Source: Dehalococcoidales bacterium
GTDB lineage: Bacteria > Chloroflexota > Dehalococcoidia > Dehalococcoidales > UBA5760
Assembly: GCA_018399795.1 (NCBI GenBank)
Contig: JAGYOC010000132.1
Span: forward strand, 1 to 9,146
DNA: 9,146 bases
Reading direction: 5' to 3'
Shown piece after piece: positions 1 through 5,146 of the stretch. Both the position numbers and the translations under genes were made by a program. Position 1 is the stretch's first letter, and every line of letters starts with the position of its first letter. The notes below the pieces were generated by a model. The model was given only the letters and a program-made list of their open reading frames with translations, ran no database searches and was not told the origin of the DNA.

Positions 1-477
1 AAAGAGGTTTTTTGTGACGTCAACCTTCGTCTGGACTATTACTCGAAGGAGGTTATCTCGAATTCCCTGAAACACAGTACAATTCTGAAGCTGAATGATG
101 AGGAAGTGCCGGTTATATCAAATCTACTCTACGGTGAATCTCTGCCGGACCGGGTTTTTTGCCAAAGGATGAATGAGGACTGGAATATTCATACTACCGC
201 CATTACCCGCGGTAAACAGGGCGCATCAGTGTACAAGGCGAATAAGTATATCCATGTTCCGGTTGTAGATGTCCCGGTGGTGGATACCGTAGGAGCCGGT
301 GACAGCTTTTCGGCGGCTTTCTTATTTGGGTTTTTCTTTACTCATGATATCGAAAAGGCGACCAATCTGGCCTCCCTGGTGAGCTCGTATGTTACTTCAA
401 AGAGTGGAGCTATACCCCGCTATGATGAACCGGTGCGAAAGGCGATCGAACGGGTTCATCGCGAAGCGGTCGAATAG
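1..477 (+). CDS. PfkB-family carbohydrate kinase, C-terminal part (5'-truncated by window edge)
   Basis: The reading frame is open from base 1 to the TAG at 475-477, giving 158 residues. PfkB/ribokinase-family proteins are usually about 300-330 residues, so roughly the first half lies outside the window. The family signature DTVGAGDSFSAAF is present at residues 95-107. Its GAGD (98-101) forms the anion hole, and Asp101 is the expected catalytic base that activates the sugar hydroxyl for ATP-dependent phosphorylation. The ITRGKQGASVY stretch upstream matches the usual T.G..G motif before the ATP-binding region. The sugar specificity (fructose, ribose or other) cannot be read from this half. 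A short in-frame duplication gives VPVVDVPVVD just before the signature. An internal ATG at 106 could be mistaken for the start, but the frame and the homology-like sequence continue upstream of it. The gene converges with the cupin gene, with 45 bases between the two stop codons. Confidence 0.88.
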   Translation, partial: KEVFCDVNLRLDYYSKEVISNSLKHSTILKLNDEEVPVISNLLYGESLPDRVFCQRMNEDWNIHTTAITRGKQGASVYKANKYIHVPVVDVPVVDTVGAGDSFSAAFLFGFFFTHDIEKATNLASLVSSYVTSKSGAIPRYDEPVRKAIERVHREAVE

Positions 478-508
478 TTATGTACATCGTACGACAACTG
501 TATTTACA

Positions 509-520
509 GCTGCCGGCAGC
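509..520. repeat. 12-bp perfect palindrome between convergent genes
   Basis: GCTGCCGGCAGC is a perfect palindrome in the 45-base gap between the convergent kinase and cupin genes. It could form a short GC-rich hairpin in either transcript. There is no T-run on either side, so calling it a bidirectional terminator would be a guess from position alone. Confidence 0.25.
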
Positions 521-522
521 CA

Positions 523-867
523 TTAATCAAATATGATAACAGCCGTCATTATCAGAGGGACTCGTCCGATATTGGCAATGCTGTGTGATTCTCCATCTCC
601 GGTAATCACTACATCCCCGGGCCCAACAATTTTGGTACCCTCCGATTCCTCGACTTCCCCATCACCCTCATGAATTAGATAGTATTCAGTTTCGCCTTCA
701 TGTCGGTGCTGGCCTATACTTGCACCAACTGGAATGTCGATACGCGCCATGAGCCGACCGTTTTTAATCTGATCTTTATCTACTAGATGGGTGATAGCGA
801 TAGTTCCGGTACCTCCTCGCATATTCTCTTTCAGTTCAGTCTGCATTGCATCTCTTTTGTTGATCAT
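523..867 (-). CDS. Small single-domain cupin protein
   Basis: This 114-residue protein carries both cupin motifs. Motif 1 has G48, then H54-x-H56, E61 and G68, matching G(X)5HXH(X)3-4E(X)6G. Motif 2 has P83-G84 followed by H95 and N99. The metal-ligand set His54, His56, Glu61 and His95 is therefore complete, and a metal-binding beta-barrel is expected. The substrate is unknown; proteins of this size are often metal-dependent isomerases, dioxygenases or sugar-binding proteins. The start is supported by a GGAGG on the minus strand, seven bases before the ATG. The HPr stop codon lies 18 bases upstream on the same strand, so the two genes are probably co-transcribed. Whether the cupin has a role linked to HPr or to the neighbouring sugar kinase is only suggested by position. 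Confidence 0.85.
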   Translation of the reverse strand: MINKRDAMQTELKENMRGGTGTIAITHLVDKDQIKNGRLMARIDIPVGASIGQHRHEGETEYYLIHEGDGEVEESEGTKIVGPGDVVITGDGESHSIANIGRVPLIMTAVIIFD

Positions 868-885
868 CTGTTAGCCTCCATGCTT

Positions 886-1161
886 TTATTTTCTTGGTGG
901 AAAATCGTAGTGTCGCTCAAACAGTTCCTTTACCTTGGCAGCTACCTTTTCTTCATTCGGCCCTTCAACTCTTATTTTTACTTCATCCTTCTGTACAAGG
1001 CCAAGGGAAAGTAGCCCCATGACGCTGTTCAAATCGACACTAAATCCATGCGCTTCGGCGTTGATCCTGCCGGAGTAATCTTTTATCTCCTCAATGATAA
1101 CTCCCGAAGGGCGGACATGAATGCCGGCTTGGTTTTGTACAACAGCGGTTTTTTCTACCAT
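886..1161 (-). CDS. ptsH: HPr-family phosphocarrier protein
   Basis: This 91-residue protein is an HPr. In the phosphotransferase system HPr accepts phosphate from enzyme I on a histidine. In organisms with HPr kinase it is also phosphorylated on a serine to control carbon metabolism. With the start at the ATG whose first base is 1161, the active-site histidine is exactly His15 (GIHVRPS, with Arg17) and the regulatory serine is exactly Ser46 (DLNSVMGLLSLG). This matches classical HPr numbering and is why I prefer this start over the in-frame ATG nine codons upstream (1188). Neither ATG has a Shine-Dalgarno site. No enzyme I or hprK is visible in the window, so the protein may be purely regulatory. 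The symbol is given by family only; a paralogue is possible. Confidence 0.87.
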   Translation of the reverse strand: MVEKTAVVQNQAGIHVRPSGVIIEEIKDYSGRINAEAHGFSVDLNSVMGLLSLGLVQKDEVKIRVEGPNEEKVAAKVKELFERHYDFPPRK

Positions 1162-1167
1162 GATGGT

Positions 1168-1196
1168 ATTGTAATGCAAAGAATCCATTATTTGAA
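1168..1196 (-). promoter_or_regulatory. Putative sigma70-type promoter for HPr-cupin; TSS predicted at the HPr ATG
   Basis: Read on the minus strand, TTCAAA (1196-1191) is followed after exactly 17 bases by TACAAT (1173-1168). These match the consensus boxes at 4/6 and 5/6. Transcription would start about seven bases past the -10 box, which is position 1161, the A of the HPr ATG. This would make a leaderless message and would explain the missing Shine-Dalgarno site. It is a motif match only. Confidence 0.45.
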
Positions 1197-1235
1197 GCCG
1201 AATAATAAAGTTTTATGTGTTTACGTGTGGAGGCT

Positions 1236-1277
1236 TGCTCATTTTGGATAGTGTAATTAGGCTATCTAAAATGAGCA
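1236..1277. repeat. Inverted repeat with 16-bp arms and 10-base loop
   Basis: Arms 1236-1251 and 1262-1277 are complementary over 16 positions, with a single G-T (G-U in RNA) pair, and are separated by TGTAATTAGG. The repeat sits upstream of the minus-strand HPr promoter and inside the doubtful + strand ORF at 1244. The long arms and AT-rich sequence suit either an operator for a dimeric regulator in a divergent region or a structured RNA 5' end. There is no T-run after either arm, so an intrinsic terminator is unlikely. Confidence 0.5.
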
Positions 1278-1423
1278 CAGCTGGTGCCCTAGTTGAAGAA
1301 TTACCTTTTTTTGAGGTAGTCTGTGTAACAGAGGAGTATGAGGTTTTTTGTACCTCCGGGTTTGAAGCTTATCTAAGTGGCCTTAACCCAGAGTATACTC
1401 TATATGTAAACAAATCCCGGTAG
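1244..1423 (+). CDS. Possible small protein of unknown function (doubtful)
   Basis: An open frame of 59 codons starts at a TTG at 1244. A GGAGG at 1229-1233 lies 10 bases before it, a slightly long spacing. An internal ATG at 1271 would give 50 residues but has no good ribosome binding site. The product is acidic, mixed and soluble-looking (for example VEELPFFEVVCVTEEYEVF), with no membrane segment and no motif I recognise. The start overlaps the 16-bp inverted repeat, and the stop touches the next hairpin. It may be a real small gene ahead of the 79-residue gene, or chance openness in a regulatory region. I do not assign a function. Confidence 0.22.
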   Translation: MDSVIRLSKMSTAGALVEELPFFEVVCVTEEYEVFCTSGFEAYLSGLNPEYTLYVNKSR

Positions 1424-1482
1424 TTTCGTATGCCGCGTAGCGGCAACCGAAACAATGAAAATAGCCGGATACAGCTATTTTC
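1423..1482 (+). promoter_or_regulatory. Two tandem hairpins just upstream of the 79-residue gene
   Basis: Hairpin 1 pairs GTTTCG (1423-1428) with CGAAAC (1448-1453). After a 2x2 internal loop it also pairs TGCCG (1431-1435) with CGGCA (1441-1445), closing on a 5-base loop. Hairpin 2 pairs GAAAATAGC (1457-1465) with GCTATTTTC (1474-1482), a perfect 9-bp stem with an 8-base loop. The ribosome binding site of the next gene begins 10 bases after hairpin 2. Neither hairpin is followed by a U-run, so a 5'-UTR regulatory or mRNA-stabilising element is as likely as a terminator. Confidence 0.4.
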
Positions 1483-1504
1483 TTAGTAGTAAAAGGAAAA
1501 AGCA

Positions 1505-1744
1505 ATGAATGAGCCGCTCATATCCGGCCGCTGGTACAGGTTGGAGTTACCATTGGAAAAAATTTTTTATGCCGAATATATTGTCGAAAAGAACGATCCC
1601 CAGGTTAGTTGGTTCCGTTTTCTAGATGGTTCCCGTAAGTCCAGTGGCGATGTTCTTCCCTATGTCGCTTCTATCATAGAAATTGAGGCTCCCGAGAAAA
1701 GCCGTAGTTATGATATTCGTGATTATACGGACGTGGAAGAATAA
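1505..1744 (+). CDS. Hypothetical protein, 79 residues, upstream of and likely co-transcribed with the Gx-type membrane protein
   Basis: The ATG at 1505 follows AAGGA (1493-1497) with 7-base spacing. The stop TAA at 1742-1744 overlaps the AAGGAG ribosome binding site of the next gene, with only 9 bases between stop and start, so the two are almost certainly one transcription unit. The protein is soluble, rich in aromatic and charged residues, alternating in a way that suggests beta strands, with an acidic C-terminal tail (DIRDYTDVEE). I see no signal peptide, membrane segment or known motif. In some bacteria Gx-family genes are preceded by a NusG-domain-II protein, but I cannot match this sequence to that domain. 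The function is unknown. The tight spacing makes a partner role for the membrane protein a reasonable inference. Confidence 0.72.
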   Translation: MNEPLISGRWYRLELPLEKIFYAEYIVEKNDPQVSWFRFLDGSRKSSGDVLPYVASIIEIEAPEKSRSYDIRDYTDVEE

Positions 1745-1753
1745 GGAGACGGG

Positions 1754-2965
1754 GTGAATTCTCAAAGACTGGATAGGGTGGCATTGTTTGCCGCCTTATC
1801 ACTTTTTTTGTCGATTATCGAGCTTGTCATACCTAAACCGATCCCTTTTTTTAGATTAGGCCTGGCAAATTTGCCGTTGTTAATTGCTCTGACCCTATTT
1901 ACACGACGGGAATTTGTACTGCTGGTCCTGTTAAAGGTTTTTGGGCAGGGGATTGTCTCCGGTACGCTTTTTTCATATGTGTTTTTGTTTTCCGCGAGCG
2001 GAAGTTTTTCTTCCGGCGCGGTCATGCTGCTGTTGCGCAGATGGTATCCGAAGCGAATATCTCTCGTAGGTATCGGGGTAGTGGGGGCTTTCGCAAGTAA
2101 TAGTGCCCAGTTGCTGTTTGCCTCGCTGTATATTTTTGGACAGAGTACCTGGCTAATTGCACCACTCTTTTTATTGATTGGAACTATCAGCGGAATCATC
2201 TTAGGTGCCATTGCCGGGTATCTACTACAGCATTCTCGGTGGCTGGCGCTTATGCCGATTGAACCCTCGCCGGACCAGCCTTCCCAGCACCTAAAACAAG
2301 AGAAACATCAAAAGCAGCTAGATACAGAGCGGATGGATACAGACGCTGCACAGGTTACACCCCTGGTACGGCTTGTCACCGGTTTGTTGATGATACCGTC
2401 ATTTATCCTGCAGCCACAGATTTCTCTCAAGTTCGCCCATATTCTGCTGTTTGGACTGGCTTCTTTGTACCTGGGAAAACGAGTGCGAATTCTTCCGGGA
2501 ATAATGATAGCTGCTGCAGTAACCGGAGCCCAGTTGTTGACTCCTTTAGGCGAGGTGCTTACCTACATCGGCTCCTTCCCGATTACCGCCGGAGCCCTCA
2601 GGCAAGGCTTGTTGCGGGGGCTGAACTTAGTGGGGTTGGTGTATTTGTCACGCTATGCGGTTTCTCCGGGCCTGCCGATCCCCGGGAAACTGGGTGTGCT
2701 GCTCTACAGGGTTTTTTATTACTTTGAAGAACTGACTGCCTATAGGGTGGTACGGGACCGGAGTACCGGTTTTCGGGGGAATATCAAACAGGCTCTTATG
2801 GGAATAGACGGCTTTTTATTGGAGCTTTCTCTCCCATCAGCAGGAGCAGCTCAAGACAAAGCGGCACATCTGGTTATGCCGGGGCGGTGTGTCCACATAA
2901 TACTTCCGCTGGTGGGTGTCAGCCTCCATTGGATTCTATATGCAGTCGGATATGTATATTTATGA
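1754..2965 (+). CDS. Gx / heptaprenyl diphosphate synthase component I-type membrane protein fused to an ECF T-component-like half
   Basis: This 403-residue polytopic membrane protein starts at a GTG at 1754, with AAGGAG at 1743-1748 and 5-base spacing. Residues about 8-165 look like the Gx family (historically named heptaprenyl diphosphate synthase component I; related to ECF S components). The family-like stretch FFRLGLANLPLLIALTLF is at residues 32-49, followed by further hydrophobic helices near 54-75, 103-127 and 132-157. A hydrophilic, Gln/Lys/His/Asp-rich linker spans about 168-203. Residues about 205-360 form a second block with helices near 205-220, 227-241, 248-263 and 286-303. The GALRQGLLRGLNLVGLVYLSR segment and the following amphipathic region resemble EcfT/CbiQ transmembrane components. 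A last hydrophobic segment ends at the C-terminus (about 380-401). No ECF ATPase gene is visible. The transport substrate, if any, is unknown. The Gx call is fairly secure; the EcfT-like call is tentative. Confidence 0.78.
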   Translation: MNSQRLDRVALFAALSLFLSIIELVIPKPIPFFRLGLANLPLLIALTLFTRREFVLLVLLKVFGQGIVSGTLFSYVFLFSASGSFSSGAVMLLLRRWYPKRISLVGIGVVGAFASNSAQLLFASLYIFGQSTWLIAPLFLLIGTISGIILGAIAGYLLQHSRWLALMPIEPSPDQPSQHLKQEKHQKQLDTERMDTDAAQVTPLVRLVTGLLMIPSFILQPQISLKFAHILLFGLASLYLGKRVRILPGIMIAAAVTGAQLLTPLGEVLTYIGSFPITAGALRQGLLRGLNLVGLVYLSRYAVSPGLPIPGKLGVLLYRVFYYFEELTAYRVVRDRSTGFRGNIKQALMGIDGFLLELSLPSAGAAQDKAAHLVMPGRCVHIILPLVGVSLHWILYAVGYVYL

Positions 2966-2997
2966 AAAAAAAATGGTATAGAATTTCGGCTATTGTA

Positions 2998-3026
2998 TTG
3001 ACATAGTTGTAGAGTGCTGTTAGCGT
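2998..3026 (+). promoter_or_regulatory. Putative promoter of the branched-chain amino acid operon leader
   Basis: A perfect -35 box TTGACA (2998-3003) is followed after 17 bases by TAGCGT (3021-3026). This is a weak -10 box, but it is preceded by TG (3018-3019) as in extended -10 promoters. A 9-base A-run (2965-2973) and an AT-rich stretch upstream could act as an UP element. Transcription would start near 3033, giving about 40 nt before the leader-peptide ATG and about 430 nt before ilvB. No terminator for the preceding membrane-protein gene is evident, so readthrough from upstream is also possible. Confidence 0.5.
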
Positions 3027-3070
3027 TCTCCTTAACTATAAACTTTCGTTTATTCCGAGGAGAATACAGT

Positions 3071-3274
3071 ATGCAGAACGCAATAATGAACATGATGATC
3101 GCTATTTCAATTTCTATTATCGCCCTCATCATTATTATTATTGCTGCAAGTCTGTCTCTCCTAATTACCAACCTACTACTAAGCCTATCAGGCATTATTA
3201 TTCTACTAATTAGTGGAGCTCGAGGTGAGTTCCATTGTTCCTGCCGTAGTAATACGGCCCCTGCACACTGCTAA
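3071..3274 (+). CDS. Ile/Leu-rich leader peptide of the ilv-leu operon (attenuation peptide)
   Basis: A 67-codon ORF begins at ATG 3071, with GAGGAG (3057-3062) eight bases upstream, and ends at TAA 3272-3274. It encodes 16 isoleucines and 10 leucines but no valine. There are runs of five Ile (residues 20-24), three Leu (35-37) and Ile-Ile-Ile-Leu-Leu-Ile (42-47). Seven of the ten Leu codons are CTA. The last 20 codons contain no Ile or Leu; they read across the first pairing segment of the downstream RNA switch. Position between promoter and ilvB, codon content and RNA context all fit a regulatory leader peptide whose translation stalls when Ile-tRNA or Leu-tRNA is scarce. It is much longer than the enterobacterial ilv and leu leader peptides. 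The hydrophobic core could also span a membrane, so a real small membrane protein is the main alternative. An upstream in-frame ATG at 3014 is rejected because it lies before or near the predicted transcription start and has no ribosome binding site. Confidence 0.85.
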   Translation: MQNAIMNMMIAISISIIALIIIIIAASLSLLITNLLLSLSGIIILLISGARGEFHCSCRSNTAPAHC

Positions 3275-3427
3275 AATAGCAGCCCGCAGCGGGAGAAGTA
3301 CAGGAACAATGAAGCCACCTTGACTCACCTACCCCTGGTTACAGGTATATCTAAAGTATAGATATGCAGGTAACCGGGGACCGGTCTATCCTAAAGTCGA
3401 GAGCTGCTGCCGATTGTTCCTCCTTTT
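3223..3427 (+). promoter_or_regulatory. Attenuator-like RNA switch: three competing segments between leader peptide and ilvB
   Basis: Segment A CATTGTTCCTG (3233-3243) is an 11-bp perfect complement of segment B CAGGAACAATG (3301-3311). An outer helix AGGTGAGT (3223-3230) with ACTCACCT (3323-3330) extends this pairing by 8 bp. Segment C ATTGTTCCT (3413-3421) repeats nine bases of A, so it can pair with B (3302-3310) instead. C is followed by the pyrimidine-rich CCTTTTCTC. The 5' side (segment A) lies inside the leader ORF, just after the last Ile/Leu codons, so ribosome position can decide which pairing forms. In the simplest model a ribosome stalled on Ile/Leu codons lets A pair with B, blocking the B:C terminator-like stem and allowing readthrough. 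The U-tract after C is short, and the leader stop lies between A and B, so details of the mechanism are inferred. Small hairpins also exist inside the A-B loop (3244-3257 and 3268-3282). Confidence 0.68.
3332..3379 (+). promoter_or_regulatory. Large stable hairpin within the ilv leader
   Basis: CCCC (3332-3335) and GGTTAC (3337-3342) pair with GTAACC (3370-3375) and GGGG (3376-3379), with only T3336 bulged. After an internal loop, ATATCTA (3347-3353) pairs with TAGATAT (3359-3365) around the loop AAGTA. The hairpin sits between segments B and C, so it would bring them close together for B:C pairing. It may also act as an RNA polymerase pause hairpin. Confidence 0.6.
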
Positions 3428-3465
3428 CTCACCCCTGCGGGAATGTATTAAATTGAGAGGAGGAG
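3417..3465 (+). promoter_or_regulatory. ilvB: Possible Shine-Dalgarno sequestering helix in front of ilvB
   Basis: The pyrimidine tract TTCCTCCTTTT (3417-3427) can pair with GAGAGGAGGAG (3455-3465), the ilvB ribosome binding site, over 11 contiguous positions, three of them G-U. The 5' end of this tract is part of segment C, so B:C pairing and Shine-Dalgarno masking exclude each other. This suggests a translational layer of control, though by simple logic it would act opposite to the transcriptional model. It could also be a by-product of a purine-rich ribosome binding site facing a pyrimidine tract. Confidence 0.4.
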
Positions 3466-5136
3466 ATGATGAAAGGTGCGAGAATACTGGTTGAAGCATT
3501 AAAAAAAGAGGGAGTTGATACTCTTTTTTGTTATAACGGCGGGGCTGTTATTTCGATTTTTGATGAGCTCTACACCCACGGTAAAGAGATTAACCTAATC
3601 CAGCCCCGGCACGAGCAGGGGGGAACCCATGCTGCTGATGGCTACGCCCGTTCAACCGGCAAACCGGGAGTCGTATTAGTAACCTCCGGTCCGGGGGCTA
3701 CCAATACCATAACCGGTATTGCTACCGCATATATGGATTCGGTACCGTTGGTGGTGTTTACAGGTCAGGTGTCTACCGGCATGATCGGGACTGATGCGTT
3801 TCAGGAAGCTGATACGGTGGGTATTACAATGCCCATTACCAAGGCCAACTTTCTGGTAAAGAACGTAGAGGAACTTGCTTCTACGGTGAAAAAGGCCTTC
3901 CATTTGGCTACAACCGGCCGACCGGGTCCGGTGGTTGTTGATATCCCGAAGGATGTTCAGGTGGATGAAACCGACTTTGCCTATCCCCATGCTCCCGACC
4001 TGCCCGGATACCGGCCAAAGGATAGTGGCCATCCACGCCAAGTAAAAACTTTGAAAAAATTCCTTCATGAAGCCCGAAAGCCAATGGTCATCTCAGGTGG
4101 AGGGGTCAACAGTGCCGGGGCAACCAAGCTGATGAACGAGTTTTGCGATCGTTATGGTGTACCGGTGGTGACAACCCTGCTGGGACATGGAGTTTCTCCA
4201 CAGCATGAAGAGCTCAACTACGGGCCGATCGGAATGCACGGTACTCTCTACGGCAACCACGCCCTGCAGAATTGTGACCTGCTTATGGCATTTGGAACCC
4301 GCTTCTCCGACCGTATTATGGGAGATCCCGATGTCTTCGCCGAGCAGGCTCGAATTGTTCATGTAGACATCGATGCTGCAGAAATCGGAAAGAACGTTTC
4401 AGTTGATCTGCCTATAGTCGGGCCAATTACCGGTGTGTTGGAGGAGCTCAACCGCGAGGAAAGCTACGGCGACTATTCGCAATGGGTAGAAGAACTTCGA
4501 ACATATCGGGAAGAGCACCCCCTCGAATTTGATCAAAGCGAAGTTCTAAAGCCGCAATACCTTATCCAACTCGCGCAGAAATACTTTCCCGAAAATACCA
4601 TAGTAGCCTCCGACGTAGGACAGAATCAGATGTGGGTGGCCCAGTACTTTCACTTCCATCACGGCCGTCGTCTGCTTACTTCCGGAGGTCTGGGTACCAT
4701 GGGCTACGGCTTGCCGGCGGCGATTGGTGCTGCAGTGGGGAACCCGGATGCCCAAGTACTGACGGTATCCGGGGATGGGGGCTTCCAAATGAACATGCAG
4801 GAAATGGCTACTGTGAAGCAGTACGGATTGAAGGTGAAAATACTGGTCCTGGACAACAGTTGCCTCGGTATGGTGCGCCAGTGGCAGCAGCTGTTATTTG
4901 ATAAGCGCTACTCAGGCACCTGCATGAATGATAACCCGGATTTCGGCTTGATGGCGAAAGCAATGGGTATTCCTTCGATGAAGCTGGAAAAGATTTCCGA
5001 GGCCGAGCAGACGATGAAGGCCTTTGCCGAGAGCGAGGGGAGTATGCTGTTGCATGCTGTGATAGAAGGGGAAGAGAACGTGGTGCCGATGGTGCCGGCG
5101 GGAAAACCTTTAGATAAAGTAATCCGTAAAATGTAG
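3466..5136 (+). CDS. ilvB: Acetolactate synthase (acetohydroxyacid synthase) large, catalytic subunit
   Basis: This 556-residue ThDP-dependent enzyme condenses pyruvate with pyruvate (to acetolactate, for Val/Leu) or with 2-oxobutyrate (to acetohydroxybutyrate, for Ile). The catalytic Glu that activates the thiamine ring is Glu50 in PRHEQGG. The substrate and FAD region shows GTDAFQEADTVGITMPITK. The ThDP/Mg motif begins at GDG 436-438 and ends at Asp463-Asn464. It is followed by LGMVRQWQ, where Trp473 is the conserved active-site-channel tryptophan. The length is normal for the family. Two ATGs (3466 and 3469) are adjacent. AGGAGG at 3458-3463 gives a better 5-base spacing to the second, so the true protein may be one residue shorter. 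The usual GYPGGA near the N-terminus reads CYNGGA here. It heads the operon, with 10 bases to ilvH. Confidence 0.96.
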   Translation: MMKGARILVEALKKEGVDTLFCYNGGAVISIFDELYTHGKEINLIQPRHEQGGTHAADGYARSTGKPGVVLVTSGPGATNTITGIATAYMDSVPLVVFTGQVSTGMIGTDAFQEADTVGITMPITKANFLVKNVEELASTVKKAFHLATTGRPGPVVVDIPKDVQVDETDFAYPHAPDLPGYRPKDSGHPRQVKTLKKFLHEARKPMVISGGGVNSAGATKLMNEFCDRYGVPVVTTLLGHGVSPQHEELNYGPIGMHGTLYGNHALQNCDLLMAFGTRFSDRIMGDPDVFAEQARIVHVDIDAAEIGKNVSVDLPIVGPITGVLEELNREESYGDYSQWVEELRTYREEHPLEFDQSEVLKPQYLIQLAQKYFPENTIVASDVGQNQMWVAQYFHFHHGRRLLTSGGLGTMGYGLPAAIGAAVGNPDAQVLTVSGDGGFQMNMQEMATVKQYGLKVKILVLDNSCLGMVRQWQQLLFDKRYSGTCMNDNPDFGLMAKAMGIPSMKLEKISEAEQTMKAFAESEGSMLLHAVIEGEENVVPMVPAGKPLDKVIRKM

Positions 5137-5146
5137 GAGGAAAACA

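Noticed and set aside
265..285. Tandem VPVVD duplication in the PfkB kinase
   Set aside because: It is only five residues, in frame, and the catalytic motif follows intact; likely ordinary sequence drift.
787..1014. 75-codon + strand frame over the cupin and HPr genes
   Set aside because: It is a shadow of two well-supported minus-strand genes and has no recognisable protein character.
3014..3070. N-terminal extension of the leader peptide from ATG 3014
   Set aside because: It has no ribosome binding site and starts before the predicted transcription start near 3033. ATG 3071 has GAGGAG at ideal spacing.
2851..3195. 114-codon Ile/Met-rich open frame on the minus strand across the ilv leader
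   Set aside because: It is antisense to the leader peptide's Ile and Leu repeats and the end of the membrane-protein gene. It has no family motif, and the + strand ORF has the good ribosome binding site.
3332..3390. T-box riboswitch in front of ilvB
   Set aside because: The stretch around AACCGGGGACCGG superficially recalls a T-box core. The conserved T-box sequence with its antiterminator and a specifier stem are absent, and a translated leader peptide explains the region better.
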